64,000 bases of DNA, from NCBI GenBank assembly GCA_019752335.1, contig JAIEMJ010000023.1, positions 372,001-436,000 of the forward strand, read 5' to 3'. Within the stretch, counting starts at the first letter, position 1, and each line of letters opens with the position of its first letter. The notes beneath the pieces are model-generated. The model made no database searches. It saw nothing but the letters and a program-made list of their open reading frames with translations, and was not told where the DNA came from. Position numbers and translations under genes: made by a program. Shown one piece after another: positions 18,136 through 27,039 of this stretch. The stretch is from Bryobacteraceae bacterium. GTDB taxonomy: Bacteria > Acidobacteriota > Terriglobia > Bryobacterales > Bryobacteraceae.

Positions 18136-19154
18136 ACGAATGGCCACGCGTATTAGCGCTCTTCCACCGCTGTGCCGGCCTGCCGGCGGAGCGGGAGGCG
18201 AACGCGCTGGCCGAAGCAGCGGAGACGCCGGAGGTGGTCGCCGAAGTAAGGCGGCTGCTGAAGCATCATCGCCAGTCCGGCGGGTTCCTCGAAGACGCAC
18301 CTGAAGCGGTGCGCCACCTGCACCAGCCGCCCGCGGCGCGTTACTCGCCAGGCGATCAACTCGCCGGACGCTACGACATTCGGCGGCGGCTGGCGCGCGG
18401 AGGCATGGGCGAAGTCTACGCGGCTTTCGATACCGCGGCCCAGGTGCCGGTCGCCTTGAAGGTGAACCACAGGCCCGGCGAGGAACTGGCGCGCGAACTG
18501 CGTTACGGACGCCGCGTGACGCATCGGAATGTCTGCCGGCTGTTCGACTTGGGCCAACACGCCGGCCAGGTGTTCCTGACCATGGAGTACCTGGAAGGTG
18601 AGACGCTCGCCGCGCGCCTGAAGCGAGGCCGTTTGCGGCTGGAAGAAGCGCGGCCGATCGCCGAGCAGTTGTTGCACGGCCTGGCTGCGATCCACCAAGC
18701 CGGACTGGTCCACGGCGACTTCTCACCCGGCAACGTGCTGCTGCTGCCGGAGCGCGCCGTGATCCTCGACTTCGGCCTGGCGGCTCCCGAAGGCGAATTA
18801 CCGCAGGAAAGGATCGGCACGCTCGACTATATGGCGCCCGAGCGCCTGGCGGGCGCACCGGCCACAGCCGCCGCCGACATCTACTCGTTTGGCCAGGTGT
18901 TGCGCGGGATGGTGGATGCGCGGCTGTGGGCCGCAGCGATTCGCGCGGCCGTGGAGCCCGTGGCCGCCGCGCGCCTGCAATCAGCGAGGGAATTACAAGG
19001 CTGGTTAACGGGACCACCGCAATTGGCCCGCCGTGCCGGGCGTTGCCGTCCAGCGGCGCGCCGGGTGTCGTATCCTAACAGGGCGATCTCCCTATCATGC
19101 GAACCGTACTCTTCTGGCTCCATCTCTGCCTGGGAATCGCCGCTGGCGCGGTGA
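18132..19154 (+). CDS. Ser/Thr protein kinase with atypical catalytic loop
   Basis: 340 residues from the ATG at 18132, overlapping the sigma-factor stop. After a helical N-terminal segment, the kinase domain starts near 81: glycine loop LARGGMGEVYAAFD, Lys110 in VALKV, LVHGDFSPGNVLL (Asp196, Asn201), DFGLA (Asp213) and MAPE. The catalytic loop reads HGDFSPGN, so the usual HRDxK Arg is Gly and the Lys is Ser198. Asp and Asn are kept, so activity is possible but uncertain. Unlike most Solibacter kinases it has no transmembrane or sensor domain. The last 40 residues are low in structure and overlap the next gene by 58 bp, suggesting a shortened C terminus. Confidence 0.85.
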   Translation: MNEWPRVLALFHRCAGLPAEREANALAEAAETPEVVAEVRRLLKHHRQSGGFLEDAPEAVRHLHQPPAARYSPGDQLAGRYDIRRRLARGGMGEVYAAFDTAAQVPVALKVNHRPGEELARELRYGRRVTHRNVCRLFDLGQHAGQVFLTMEYLEGETLAARLKRGRLRLEEARPIAEQLLHGLAAIHQAGLVHGDFSPGNVLLLPERAVILDFGLAAPEGELPQERIGTLDYMAPERLAGAPATAAADIYSFGQVLRGMVDARLWAAAIRAAVEPVAAARLQSARELQGWLTGPPQLARRAGRCRPAARRVSYPNRAISLSCEPYSSGSISAWESPLAR

Positions 19155-20206
19155 TTCTGGTGATGTCTGTGACGGGCGTCCTGCTCACTTATGAGAAGCA
19201 GATGACAGCCTGGATGGACACGCAAAACTTGCCCGCGCTCTCCTCCGCCGCGCCCCTCCCGGTCGAAACCTTGCTGGAGCGAGCGCGCGGCGCGGACGGC
19301 AAGTTGCCCGCTTCGGTCACCATCTATTCGGCGCCCGGCCAGCCCGTGCAGGCCAGCTTCGGCCGGGAAGTGCGGTGCCTCGATCCAGCAAGTGGCCAGT
19401 CCGTGGGCATCGCGCACGCCGGCATCCGCCAGTTCTTCCGGTCCGTGACCGAGTGGCATCGCTATCTCGCGGCCAGCGGACCCAGCCGCCCCACGGGACG
19501 CGCGCTCACCGGGGCCGCCAATCTGGCGTTCCTCTTCATTGTTACCAGCGGCCTCTATCTTTGGCTGCCCAAGGTTTACACGCGCGCCAGCATTCGCGCC
19601 GTCGCTTGGTTTCGCGGCGGACTGCGCGGCAAGGCGCGCGACTTCAACTGGCATAACGTGCTCGGCGTATGGTGCGTTGTGCCTTTGTTCTTCATCGTGC
19701 TGGGCGGCACGGTGATCTCTTACGCCTGGGCCTCGAACCTCGTTTACACCCTGACGGGCACGAAACCGGCGGCCGCGGCTCCAGCGCCCGCGGCGGCGAA
19801 GGGCCCAGTGGACCTGGCCGGACTGAATCAACTCTGGCAGCGCGCCGCCACCCAAGTGCCTGGCTGGCGGACCATCAGCCTCCGCGTGCCGGCGTCCAAC
19901 GACGCGCCCGTCACCTTCGTCATCGACGGCGGTTACGCAGGCCAGCCGCAATTGCGCACCTCCCTGACGCTGGACCGCGCGGGGCAAACGCTTACCGCCG
20001 AGAACTTCGCTAGCTTCAACGCCGGCCGTCAGTGGCGTACTTGGCTGCGCTTCGTCCACACCGGAGAGTACTATGGCCTCCCCGGGCAAACCATCGCCGG
20101 CCTCGCGACCGCCGCTACGGTGATCCTGGTTTACACCGGCATCGCCCTGGCGCTGCGCCGACTGTCCGCCTGGATCGCCCGCCGCGCCCGGCAGACTGTA
20201 ACTTAG
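19097..20206 (+). CDS. PepSY-associated membrane protein (PiuB-like)
   Basis: 369 residues with about four membrane segments: near 5-29 (LFWLHLCLGIAAGAVILVMS), 140-157 (ANLAFLFIVTSGLYLW), 190-212 and 329-350. The N-terminal HLCLGIAAG..VTGVLLTYEK, the central RALTGAANLAFLF and NWHNVLGVW, and WLRFVHTGEYYGLPGQ near the C terminus are typical of PepSY_TM proteins. These are often linked to iron-siderophore uptake or periplasmic reduction. It lies just upstream of a TonB-dependent receptor, which fits outer-membrane uptake. The gene starts inside the kinase reading frame. Confidence 0.85.
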   Translation: MRTVLFWLHLCLGIAAGAVILVMSVTGVLLTYEKQMTAWMDTQNLPALSSAAPLPVETLLERARGADGKLPASVTIYSAPGQPVQASFGREVRCLDPASGQSVGIAHAGIRQFFRSVTEWHRYLAASGPSRPTGRALTGAANLAFLFIVTSGLYLWLPKVYTRASIRAVAWFRGGLRGKARDFNWHNVLGVWCVVPLFFIVLGGTVISYAWASNLVYTLTGTKPAAAAPAPAAAKGPVDLAGLNQLWQRAATQVPGWRTISLRVPASNDAPVTFVIDGGYAGQPQLRTSLTLDRAGQTLTAENFASFNAGRQWRTWLRFVHTGEYYGLPGQTIAGLATAATVILVYTGIALALRRLSAWIARRARQTVT

Positions 20207-20257
20207 CTGCAGCCAGGTTGAAGTCACGGCGAAATACGCAGTCGCTACACTGCGGCA

Positions 20258-23200
20258 ATGCGTCTAGCGCTCAGCGGTTTTCTCCTTTTCGCGTTACCAT
20301 TACTCTCCCAGACCTTTGGCGAACTTACTGGCGTAGTAACTGACCCTGGCCAAGCCCCCATCGCGCGCGCGCAGGTAAACATCCGTAGCGTAGGCACCGC
20401 TCAGGAACGCCTTACCCAAACCTCGGAAGCCGGGCTCTTCCGGGTACCCTTTCTTCCTCCGGGCGAGTATGAAGTCACCGTGGCGACGGCTGGTTTTCGG
20501 AAATCCGTTCACCGCGGCGTCACCATCCAAGTGGACTTACCCACCCGGCTCGATATCCAACTCGCCCTGGGACCCGTGGCGGAAGCCGTCGAGGTAACCG
20601 ACACGCCCCCGTTGCTTACTGGCGACAGCGCCGCCGTAGGCACCGTGATCGAGCAAAAGCGCATTGTCGAGCTGCCACTCAACGGGAGAAACTGGCTGCA
20701 GATGGTCGCGCTGAGTCCCAACGTCAGCGCGGAACAACGCGCGAGCGGTCACGTGGACTCCCGGCAAGGCGGCGAGCGCGGGCGCCAGTCCATTTCCGTG
20801 GCGGGCCAGCGGCAATTCTTCAATCGCTACACCTTAGACGGCGTCGAAAATACCGACGTCAATTACAATACCTACGTCGTGCGCCCTTCGATTGAGGCGC
20901 TGCGGGAGTTCAAGGTACAAACCGGAATCTATTCGGCCGAGTATGGCCGGGCCACGGCGCAGATCAACGCCACGACGAAAAGCGGCACCAACGAGTATCA
21001 CGGCGCCATCTTTCACTTTCTCCGCAACGACCGGCTCGATGCCAAGGAATGGCAACAACAAGGAGACAAAAATCCCTTCCGGCGCAATCAATTTGGCTTT
21101 GTCTTCGATGGGCGGATTATCCGCAACCGCCTCTGGTTTTTGTCGAACTACGAAGGCCAGCGCGACGTCCGAACCCTGCAAGGCTTAGCCAACGTCGCGC
21201 CCTCACCCTGGCGGACCGGCAACTTCTCCGGCCAAGCGGCTGCCTTGTTTGATCCGGAAACCCGGGTCTTCAATGACGCGGGCCGGGCCATCAGCGCGAC
21301 ACCCTTCGCGGGGAACCGCATTCCTACCTCGCGGCTAAATCCGGTAGCGATCAAGTTACTCGAATTCTATCCTGAGCCGACAGTGCCGGGCGAGAATATC
21401 GTCTCGAACTTCGTCCGCCAAAGGAAACGTCCTATCAATAGCGATCAGTTTACGCAGCGCTTTGACTTTGCGGAGTCAGCACGATCCGCGTGGTTCGGCC
21501 GGTTTAGTTTGGGGAAGGAGTTCGAACGGCGCTTGGAGAGCTTCGAACAGCAGGAAGGCGGCGTCAACGTGAACGTCTTTCAAACGATGGTGAGCAATAC
21601 CCGCACCCTTACCGCAAACATGGTGAACGAAACGCGCTTCGGGTTCAATCGTTTCGACAGTGACTTACTCTTGCGCTACGCCAATGAGCGGGATGTAACG
21701 AAGGAACTGGGCATTCGCGGACTCGTCTCGCCCCCCATGAACGGCTGGGGCACGCCGGCGATTCAATTGGGCAGCGGACTGACTAGCTTTGGCGAATCCG
21801 GGAACGGGCCATGGATTTACCGGAACCGGACCATGCAGTTTCTCAACAATACGAGCTGGGTGAGGGGCAAGCACGCCCTCCGTTTCGGCGTGGAAGCACG
21901 CCGCGACGTTTACGGGGCGGAGGGCAACACCGTCGCGCGGGGACGGCTCTATTATCAAGGTTTATTGAGTATCGCCCCGGGTGGCCGCGCGGCCGCGGGC
22001 AATCTCTTTGGTGACTTCATGCTGGGGCTGCCGCAACGCGCGGAACGCGCGTTGGGCTTGGCCTCCGCCAGTCTACGCAGCATTGCTTGGTACGGCTACG
22101 TCGAAGACACCTGGCGGCTTACCCCGAAACTAACCCTCAACCTCGGGCTGCGCTACGAACTTACTCCGCCATGGTTCGAGCCGAATCGCCGCATCATGAA
22201 TATTCAGATGCAAGGCTGGGACCCGGCGCGCGTACCCATCATGACCAGAGCCGGCCAGGGTGACTTCAATGAGGGCCTGCAGTTTCGCTACGCCGACGGC
22301 ATCCCCACCCAAACCGGCGATGACAAGCTAGGCCGGCGCCTGATCCGGACGGACGCGAACGACTGGGCACCGCGCATCGGCATCGCTTGGTCGCCCACCG
22401 GACGAATTGTCGTCCGGGCTGGCGGCGGAATCTTCTATACGCAGGACCAAGGCAATCCCCGCTTCGACATGGTGCGCAACATTGCCGGCCGCGGCGACTT
22501 CACCGGCAGCGATCAACGGCCGAACATGACCAACGATGACCCTTGGCGGTTCGAGCGGCAGTCGTTTACCTGCACCGGCTGGAGTGGAAACTGCGTCGGT
22601 CAACCCTTTGTCCTGGGCAATGTCGTCAGCCGCCGGACGCCCTATGTCGGACAGTGGTTGCTGAACCTGCAGTACGAGCTTACGAAGAACTTACTGCTCG
22701 AGGCGGGTTACCTGGGAAACGTCGGACGCAAGTTAGAACGGCTAAGGAGTACAAACGAAGCCTTTACCCGGACGGGGTTAAATGACACCCGCACCATCGC
22801 ACAGCGGCGTATCTTTCCGATGTACGGCATCATTCAACAAGTGGACGGCGTGGTGAATTCGAATTACCACGCCTTCAGTGCCAAGGTTCAACAACGTTTT
22901 TCGAGCGGGCTGACGCTGTTGGCGGCTTATACCTGGGCCAAGTCGATTGACGACGCCAGCGGGATTCGCTCCTCGTCCGGCGAGCAATCGATCGCGGCTT
23001 ACGATTGGAATCTGCAACCCGAGCGTGGCCTGAGCCAATTTCACACGGCGCATCGCTTTGTCACAAGCCTGATTTACGAACTCCCCCGGCTCCGTCAGGC
23101 GGTCCCACTGCTTCGTCACACTTTCGGCGGCTGGCAAACTTCCTCCATCCTCACTTTCGCTACCGGCAATCCGACGCGGGTGGGAGTGATCGGCGACACC

Positions 23201-23575
23201 AACAACATGGGGGGCGAAGGAAATTATCCCGATGCCACCGGCGTCAGTCCTTACTTAAATGCCGGCACGGTAAATCAGTTCTGGAATGCGGTCGCCTTCG
23301 ATCTCCGGAATCCAGAGTTGAACTTCCGCTTTGGCAACACCGCCCGCAATACTCTCATCGGGCCAGGTTACGGAAATTGGGACTTCTCGCTGCTGAAGAA
23401 CTTTCCGTTGGGCGCGGAACGGAGAGTTCTCCAGTTCCGCTGGGAGACTTTCAATTTTAGCAACCATCCAAACTGGAATTTCCCGTCCGCCGATGTGCGC
23501 AACGTCGCCTTTGGCCGGGTCCTGTCGGCGCGCGAAATGCGGCAGATGCAATTTGCCTTGAAGCTGCTATTTTAG
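20258..23575 (+). CDS. Oar-like TonB-dependent receptor with N-terminal carboxypeptidase-regulatory domain
   Basis: 1105 residues. A signal peptide (MRLALSGFLLFALPLLSQ) precedes a CarboxypepD_reg-like fold: GELTGVVTDPGQAPIARAQV, FRVPFLPPGEYEVTVATAGF. A plug region follows (VVELPLNGRNWLQMVALSP-type IVELPLNGRNW, YTLDGVENTDV, GTNEYHGAIFHFLRND). A long beta barrel with many aromatic-ended strands closes with FNFSNHPNWNFPSADVRN and a terminal LKLLF. This architecture is expanded in Bryobacterales and is presumed to import large organic ligands with TonB energy. The ligand cannot be told. The phosphodiesterase gene starts 10 bp after the stop and is probably co-transcribed. Confidence 0.93.
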   Translation: MRLALSGFLLFALPLLSQTFGELTGVVTDPGQAPIARAQVNIRSVGTAQERLTQTSEAGLFRVPFLPPGEYEVTVATAGFRKSVHRGVTIQVDLPTRLDIQLALGPVAEAVEVTDTPPLLTGDSAAVGTVIEQKRIVELPLNGRNWLQMVALSPNVSAEQRASGHVDSRQGGERGRQSISVAGQRQFFNRYTLDGVENTDVNYNTYVVRPSIEALREFKVQTGIYSAEYGRATAQINATTKSGTNEYHGAIFHFLRNDRLDAKEWQQQGDKNPFRRNQFGFVFDGRIIRNRLWFLSNYEGQRDVRTLQGLANVAPSPWRTGNFSGQAAALFDPETRVFNDAGRAISATPFAGNRIPTSRLNPVAIKLLEFYPEPTVPGENIVSNFVRQRKRPINSDQFTQRFDFAESARSAWFGRFSLGKEFERRLESFEQQEGGVNVNVFQTMVSNTRTLTANMVNETRFGFNRFDSDLLLRYANERDVTKELGIRGLVSPPMNGWGTPAIQLGSGLTSFGESGNGPWIYRNRTMQFLNNTSWVRGKHALRFGVEARRDVYGAEGNTVARGRLYYQGLLSIAPGGRAAAGNLFGDFMLGLPQRAERALGLASASLRSIAWYGYVEDTWRLTPKLTLNLGLRYELTPPWFEPNRRIMNIQMQGWDPARVPIMTRAGQGDFNEGLQFRYADGIPTQTGDDKLGRRLIRTDANDWAPRIGIAWSPTGRIVVRAGGGIFYTQDQGNPRFDMVRNIAGRGDFTGSDQRPNMTNDDPWRFERQSFTCTGWSGNCVGQPFVLGNVVSRRTPYVGQWLLNLQYELTKNLLLEAGYLGNVGRKLERLRSTNEAFTRTGLNDTRTIAQRRIFPMYGIIQQVDGVVNSNYHAFSAKVQQRFSSGLTLLAAYTWAKSIDDASGIRSSSGEQSIAAYDWNLQPERGLSQFHTAHRFVTSLIYELPRLRQAVPLLRHTFGGWQTSSILTFATGNPTRVGVIGDTNNMGGEGNYPDATGVSPYLNAGTVNQFWNAVAFDLRNPELNFRFGNTARNTLIGPGYGNWDFSLLKNFPLGAERRVLQFRWETFNFSNHPNWNFPSADVRNVAFGRVLSAREMRQMQFALKLLF

Positions 23576-23585
23576 AGATTCGCTT

Positions 23586-24773
23586 ATGTGCCGCCTGCTG
23601 CTCTTTTTCTCACTCGCCATTTCGTTGTGGGGCCAGCCCCGCAAGTTACTCGTCGTCTCCATCGACGGTCTCGACCATCGCTACCTTCGCGACCGCGACG
23701 CGCTAAAGCTGCGCATTCCGCATTTGCGAAAGTTGATCGCGGAGGGCACCTGGGCGGACGGCGTTACCGGCGTCGTACCGACGAACACGTGGCCGTCGCA
23801 CACGACGCTGGTGACCGGCGTACGCGCCACGGAGCATGGAATTCTCGATAACAACATTCGTCTGGCGGATGGGAAGTCCGAACGCTATTGGTACATGAGT
23901 TACCTGAAGGCGCCCACCCTGTGGCAAGCGGCCAAGCGCGCGGGACGCACCACCGCGGCCATCACCTGGCCGGTTACCGTCGGCGACGGCATTGACTATA
24001 ACGTGCCTGAATACTTCCAAGGCCGCGCCGGCGGCGCGATGGACTTGAAGAGCATTGAGGAGAAGGCGACGCCCGGCCTGATTGCCGCCATCGCGCAAGA
24101 CTATCCCAGCTTCGCCACCGAATGGATGGATGACCGCACCCGCGCGCTCGCCACAATCCATATTCTGCGGCGGCATCAGCCGGACTTGACACTCCTGCAC
24201 TTTGTCGACCACGACTCAGCGGCGCACGAGATGGGACCGTTTTCGCGTGCCGCCAATGCGGCGCTCGAATACACGGACGAGTTGCTGGGGCAGATATTGG
24301 CCCATCTGCCGGCCAATACGGTGGTGAGTATCGTTTCCGACCATGGCTTTGAAGCGACGTCGCGTGTGCTGAACCTGGCGGCCCTGCTGCCCGCGGGAAG
24401 TAGCGTGACCGCGCGCGGTGGCTACGCCACCACCACGGATGTGGAAGTGGCCAAGTTACTCAGCCAACCAAACGAGTGCGTCGGCCGCGAAGTACCGCGC
24501 CACGAAATTGACCGGTTCCTGCCCGAATCACCGGCCGGGTTGCGCGTCTTCGAACCGGCGCCCGGCTGCCTGTTTCGGGTCGGGAAGGCAAACGAACCGC
24601 TCCTGGCCAAGGCGAATGAAGCAGGCGGGCACGGGCACTGGCCCACAAGGTATCAAGCGGCCTTTCTTCTGGCAGGTCCCGGGGTGAAGAAGCAGCGGCT
24701 TCCGGGTTTTGACATGCGCGAAATCGCCAACCGATGGGCCACGATTCTGGGCATTCCCGCCTTGCGACCCTAA
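23586..24773 (+). CDS. Exported type I phosphodiesterase / nucleotide pyrophosphatase-like enzyme
   Basis: 395 residues with a signal peptide (MCRLLLFFSLAISLWGQ). The alkaline-phosphatase fold metal sites can be read: LVVSIDGLD (Asp), PTNTWPSHTTLVTG (nucleophile Thr), LLHFVDHDSAAHEMGP (Asp, His), VSIVSDHGFEAT (Asp, His) and AGGHGHWP (His). The family hydrolyses phosphodiester or pyrophosphate bonds of nucleotides, phytate-like or lipid substrates outside the cytoplasm. Position right after the TonB receptor suggests it trims or releases what that receptor imports, but this is inference. Confidence 0.87.
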   Translation: MCRLLLFFSLAISLWGQPRKLLVVSIDGLDHRYLRDRDALKLRIPHLRKLIAEGTWADGVTGVVPTNTWPSHTTLVTGVRATEHGILDNNIRLADGKSERYWYMSYLKAPTLWQAAKRAGRTTAAITWPVTVGDGIDYNVPEYFQGRAGGAMDLKSIEEKATPGLIAAIAQDYPSFATEWMDDRTRALATIHILRRHQPDLTLLHFVDHDSAAHEMGPFSRAANAALEYTDELLGQILAHLPANTVVSIVSDHGFEATSRVLNLAALLPAGSSVTARGGYATTTDVEVAKLLSQPNECVGREVPRHEIDRFLPESPAGLRVFEPAPGCLFRVGKANEPLLAKANEAGGHGHWPTRYQAAFLLAGPGVKKQRLPGFDMREIANRWATILGIPALRP

Positions 24774-24977
24774 GAGACAAAACTTTACCTCATCTCCGGT
24801 CGCAATCGTATCCGCCTTGCCTCGGCCCACAGGTCGAAGACGTAATGTAGATTCGCCGAGACGGTTGCGCGCGGTAAGCTCCGCAGTGGACGGTGTTGTG
24901 TAAGTCAACTAGGCGACTTTCCAGCTCCGTTTCAAGATCTTGTCGCTCTCCGATTGTGCAATCAGGAGAACCGAGCT

Positions 24978-25055
24978 ATGCCTGAAATCACTCCCGCCGC
25001 CCACAACACCGCCATCGAAGCTATCCGCGAAACCCGTAAACCCTGCAAGGCATAG
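24978..25055 (+). CDS. Possible 25-residue peptide
   Basis: In the 403-bp gap between the phosphodiesterase gene and the porin gene, AGGAG (24964-24968) stands 9 nt before an ATG that opens a 25-codon frame ending in TAG. The product (MPEITPAAHNTAIEAIRETR and five more residues) is hydrophilic, has no membrane segment and matches nothing I know. The rest of the gap shows only a CAAGATCTTG palindrome near 24933-24942 and a GC hairpin at 25095-25110. Confidence 0.3.
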   Translation: MPEITPAAHNTAIEAIRETRKPCKA

Positions 25056-25094
25056 AAAACCGCGCGTCCCCCCAGGCACCATGCCCCTGTAACT

Positions 25095-25110
25095 CGGGCC
25101 CCCCGGCCCG
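25095..25110. other. GC-rich hairpin in the 24774-25176 gap
   Basis: CGGGCC-CCCC-GGCCCG forms a perfect 6-bp stem with a 4-nt loop. It lies between the 25-codon frame and the porin stop, so it could end transcription from either side, but no T run follows on either strand. A terminator role is only possible. Confidence 0.3.
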
Positions 25111-25176
25111 ACAAAAACCAACAAGGGAACCCAGCGGCGAGCTTGACGATCGCCTCCGGCGTGCCAGGGCCCGCCG

Positions 25177-27039
25177 CTAAAAGATCCGCAAGCCCAACGT
25201 GAACTGGTGCATCCCAAAGGATTCCGCCGGATACAACGACTGCCCCAACGACGCTTGCCGCCATTCGGCCAGGAAGCTGGCGTGCGTGGCGACGGGAATG
25301 CGGAGCCGTGCCAAGGGCTGGTAGAACCGGCTCGGACGCGTCCCGCTCGACCGGAAGAGGCTCCCGCCCAGCGTCAGCGTCGCCTTGCGCGGCAAGCGCC
25401 AATCCGTGGCTAGAGTACCGGTATGCGCGTTGTCCTGGTAGAGGCTCCGCGAGAAACGGTAGAGCACCGGATCGAGCAGCGTGAAGTCGCTGCGGATCGA
25501 ACTGCGCGTGTAGTCGGCCATTACCGAAACGGCCTTGCCCGTCCACTGCAAGGTGACGTTGGCTTGCTGATTTTGGCTCGCGAACGGGAAGTGATTCTTG
25601 AGGCGCGCGAAACGCGCGTTGAGATGCCAGGCCTGGGAGAGTTGGTAACGGGCGCGCAGGCGCATCTGCTCAAAGTCCTGCAGACTCGTCCGAAAGTAGA
25701 CCTGCCGGCCACGGCCCACTTCGGCATCGCCGTTCAGCGTCAGTTTCGCCGTCGGACGAAAGACGAAACCGCCCAGCGCGGAATGACGATGCAAGGCACC
25801 CGTCTCCGTGGGACCACCCGGCGCAATCGTCGCCCGCCGGACCTCCGCTTCGCCCCACAGATAGCGATGGCCCCCGTAGAGCGTGAAGCGATTCGTAACG
25901 TCGTAGAAGGCCTGCACCCGCTGCTCATTCTGGCGCCACACCATGCGGTCCTCCAGATTCAACGGCGGCAATGCCCGCGCGTCGAGCGTCGTCACCAGCG
26001 AAAGCGCACCCGAATTGTGCGTCCGCTCGCTCTGCCAGGCTTCGACGATTCGCAGGCGGCTGAAAGGCCGCACTTCGAACGTCAAGCCCCCCGCCGACCG
26101 CGGCTGATTGGCGTAGCCCGTCGCCAGCGCCTGCTGGCCGTTGACGAAGCGCAATGAATCCAGCCACAGAATCGTACCCCGCGCGGACTCGTTAAAGCGC
26201 ACATCCGAGCGCGGCCGCGAGTAGTAATACTCGGCGCTCATGTCCAGCCAGGAGACCGGCGAATAGGTGAGATCCACCGACGAATAGAGATGATCCCCGG
26301 TGACGTCGTAGAGCCGGTTCGCGCTCTGCAGGGACAACGAACGGCCCAGCAATGGGGCTTCGCGATTGCCCGTGTTGCTCACCGTATTGAAGAGCGACGT
26401 GCCGTCAGAGAATGTGGCGCCGCCTTGTTCGAGCGTCAGATGCAGCTTGTCGAGTTCGTAGCGCAGCCCGCCGCGAAACACGGTATAGCCGGAGTCCACA
26501 CGGCTGGCGGCCGGGTAGCTATTCTCGTCGAGCACCAGCGGACTCACGCCGAGTCCACGGCTCGTGTTCTGCGCCGCGCCAAAGAAAGGCTGCAGCCGGT
26601 GGCCAGGCAATAGCTCCAGGTCGAAATTCCAGAAGCGTTGGCGGGTGTCGTAGGAGTTTTGGTTCGTCGTATACGCTTCGGTCCCCAGCTTGCCTAACTG
26701 CGGACTCGCAAAGCTCGGCAACGCATTAAAGTAGGCCAGATTCCGGTACTGAAAATGACTCCGGTAAGCCGTGGACCTCTCCGCGCGCACCTGCACCGAA
26801 TTGAGCGGATCGCCCCAATTGGCGCCGGTAATCCGCAAATCATCCAGCCACCGCAGCGGCGCGCGGTAACGGCTCTCAAACTGCAGCAAACGCGGACCCT
26901 CGCCCAGGTTCACCACACTGCGGTAGGTATTGAAGCTGCCGCGCTGCCCGGCCAGCGCGCGGTAGCCGATTTCGCTCGAGCCGGTAAATCCCTTCGCCGG
27001 TTCTTGCGCCCACAACGTTAGCCAGAGTAAAGCATTCAT
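25177..27039 (-). CDS. MtrB/PioB-like outer-membrane porin of a porin-cytochrome complex
   Basis: 620 residues from the ATG at 27039, which overlaps the stop of the decahaem gene by 4 bp (ATGA). A short signal-like N terminus (MNALLWLTLWAQ) is followed by a protein made almost wholly of alternating beta strands with aromatic girdles (YRSHFQYRNLAYF, VFRGGLRYELDKLHLTLEQG, WLDMSAEYYYSRP). It ends in a barrel-type terminus (HQFTLGLRIF). I see no cysteine, so the N-terminal CxxC of Shewanella MtrB is absent. Known role of the family: a large barrel that sheaths a decahaem cytochrome so electrons cross the outer membrane. The assignment rests mainly on its place after the MtrA- and MtrC-like genes. 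Confidence 0.8.
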   Translation of the reverse strand: MNALLWLTLWAQEPAKGFTGSSEIGYRALAGQRGSFNTYRSVVNLGEGPRLLQFESRYRAPLRWLDDLRITGANWGDPLNSVQVRAERSTAYRSHFQYRNLAYFNALPSFASPQLGKLGTEAYTTNQNSYDTRQRFWNFDLELLPGHRLQPFFGAAQNTSRGLGVSPLVLDENSYPAASRVDSGYTVFRGGLRYELDKLHLTLEQGGATFSDGTSLFNTVSNTGNREAPLLGRSLSLQSANRLYDVTGDHLYSSVDLTYSPVSWLDMSAEYYYSRPRSDVRFNESARGTILWLDSLRFVNGQQALATGYANQPRSAGGLTFEVRPFSRLRIVEAWQSERTHNSGALSLVTTLDARALPPLNLEDRMVWRQNEQRVQAFYDVTNRFTLYGGHRYLWGEAEVRRATIAPGGPTETGALHRHSALGGFVFRPTAKLTLNGDAEVGRGRQVYFRTSLQDFEQMRLRARYQLSQAWHLNARFARLKNHFPFASQNQQANVTLQWTGKAVSVMADYTRSSIRSDFTLLDPVLYRFSRSLYQDNAHTGTLATDWRLPRKATLTLGGSLFRSSGTRPSRFYQPLARLRIPVATHASFLAEWRQASLGQSLYPAESFGMHQFTLGLRIF

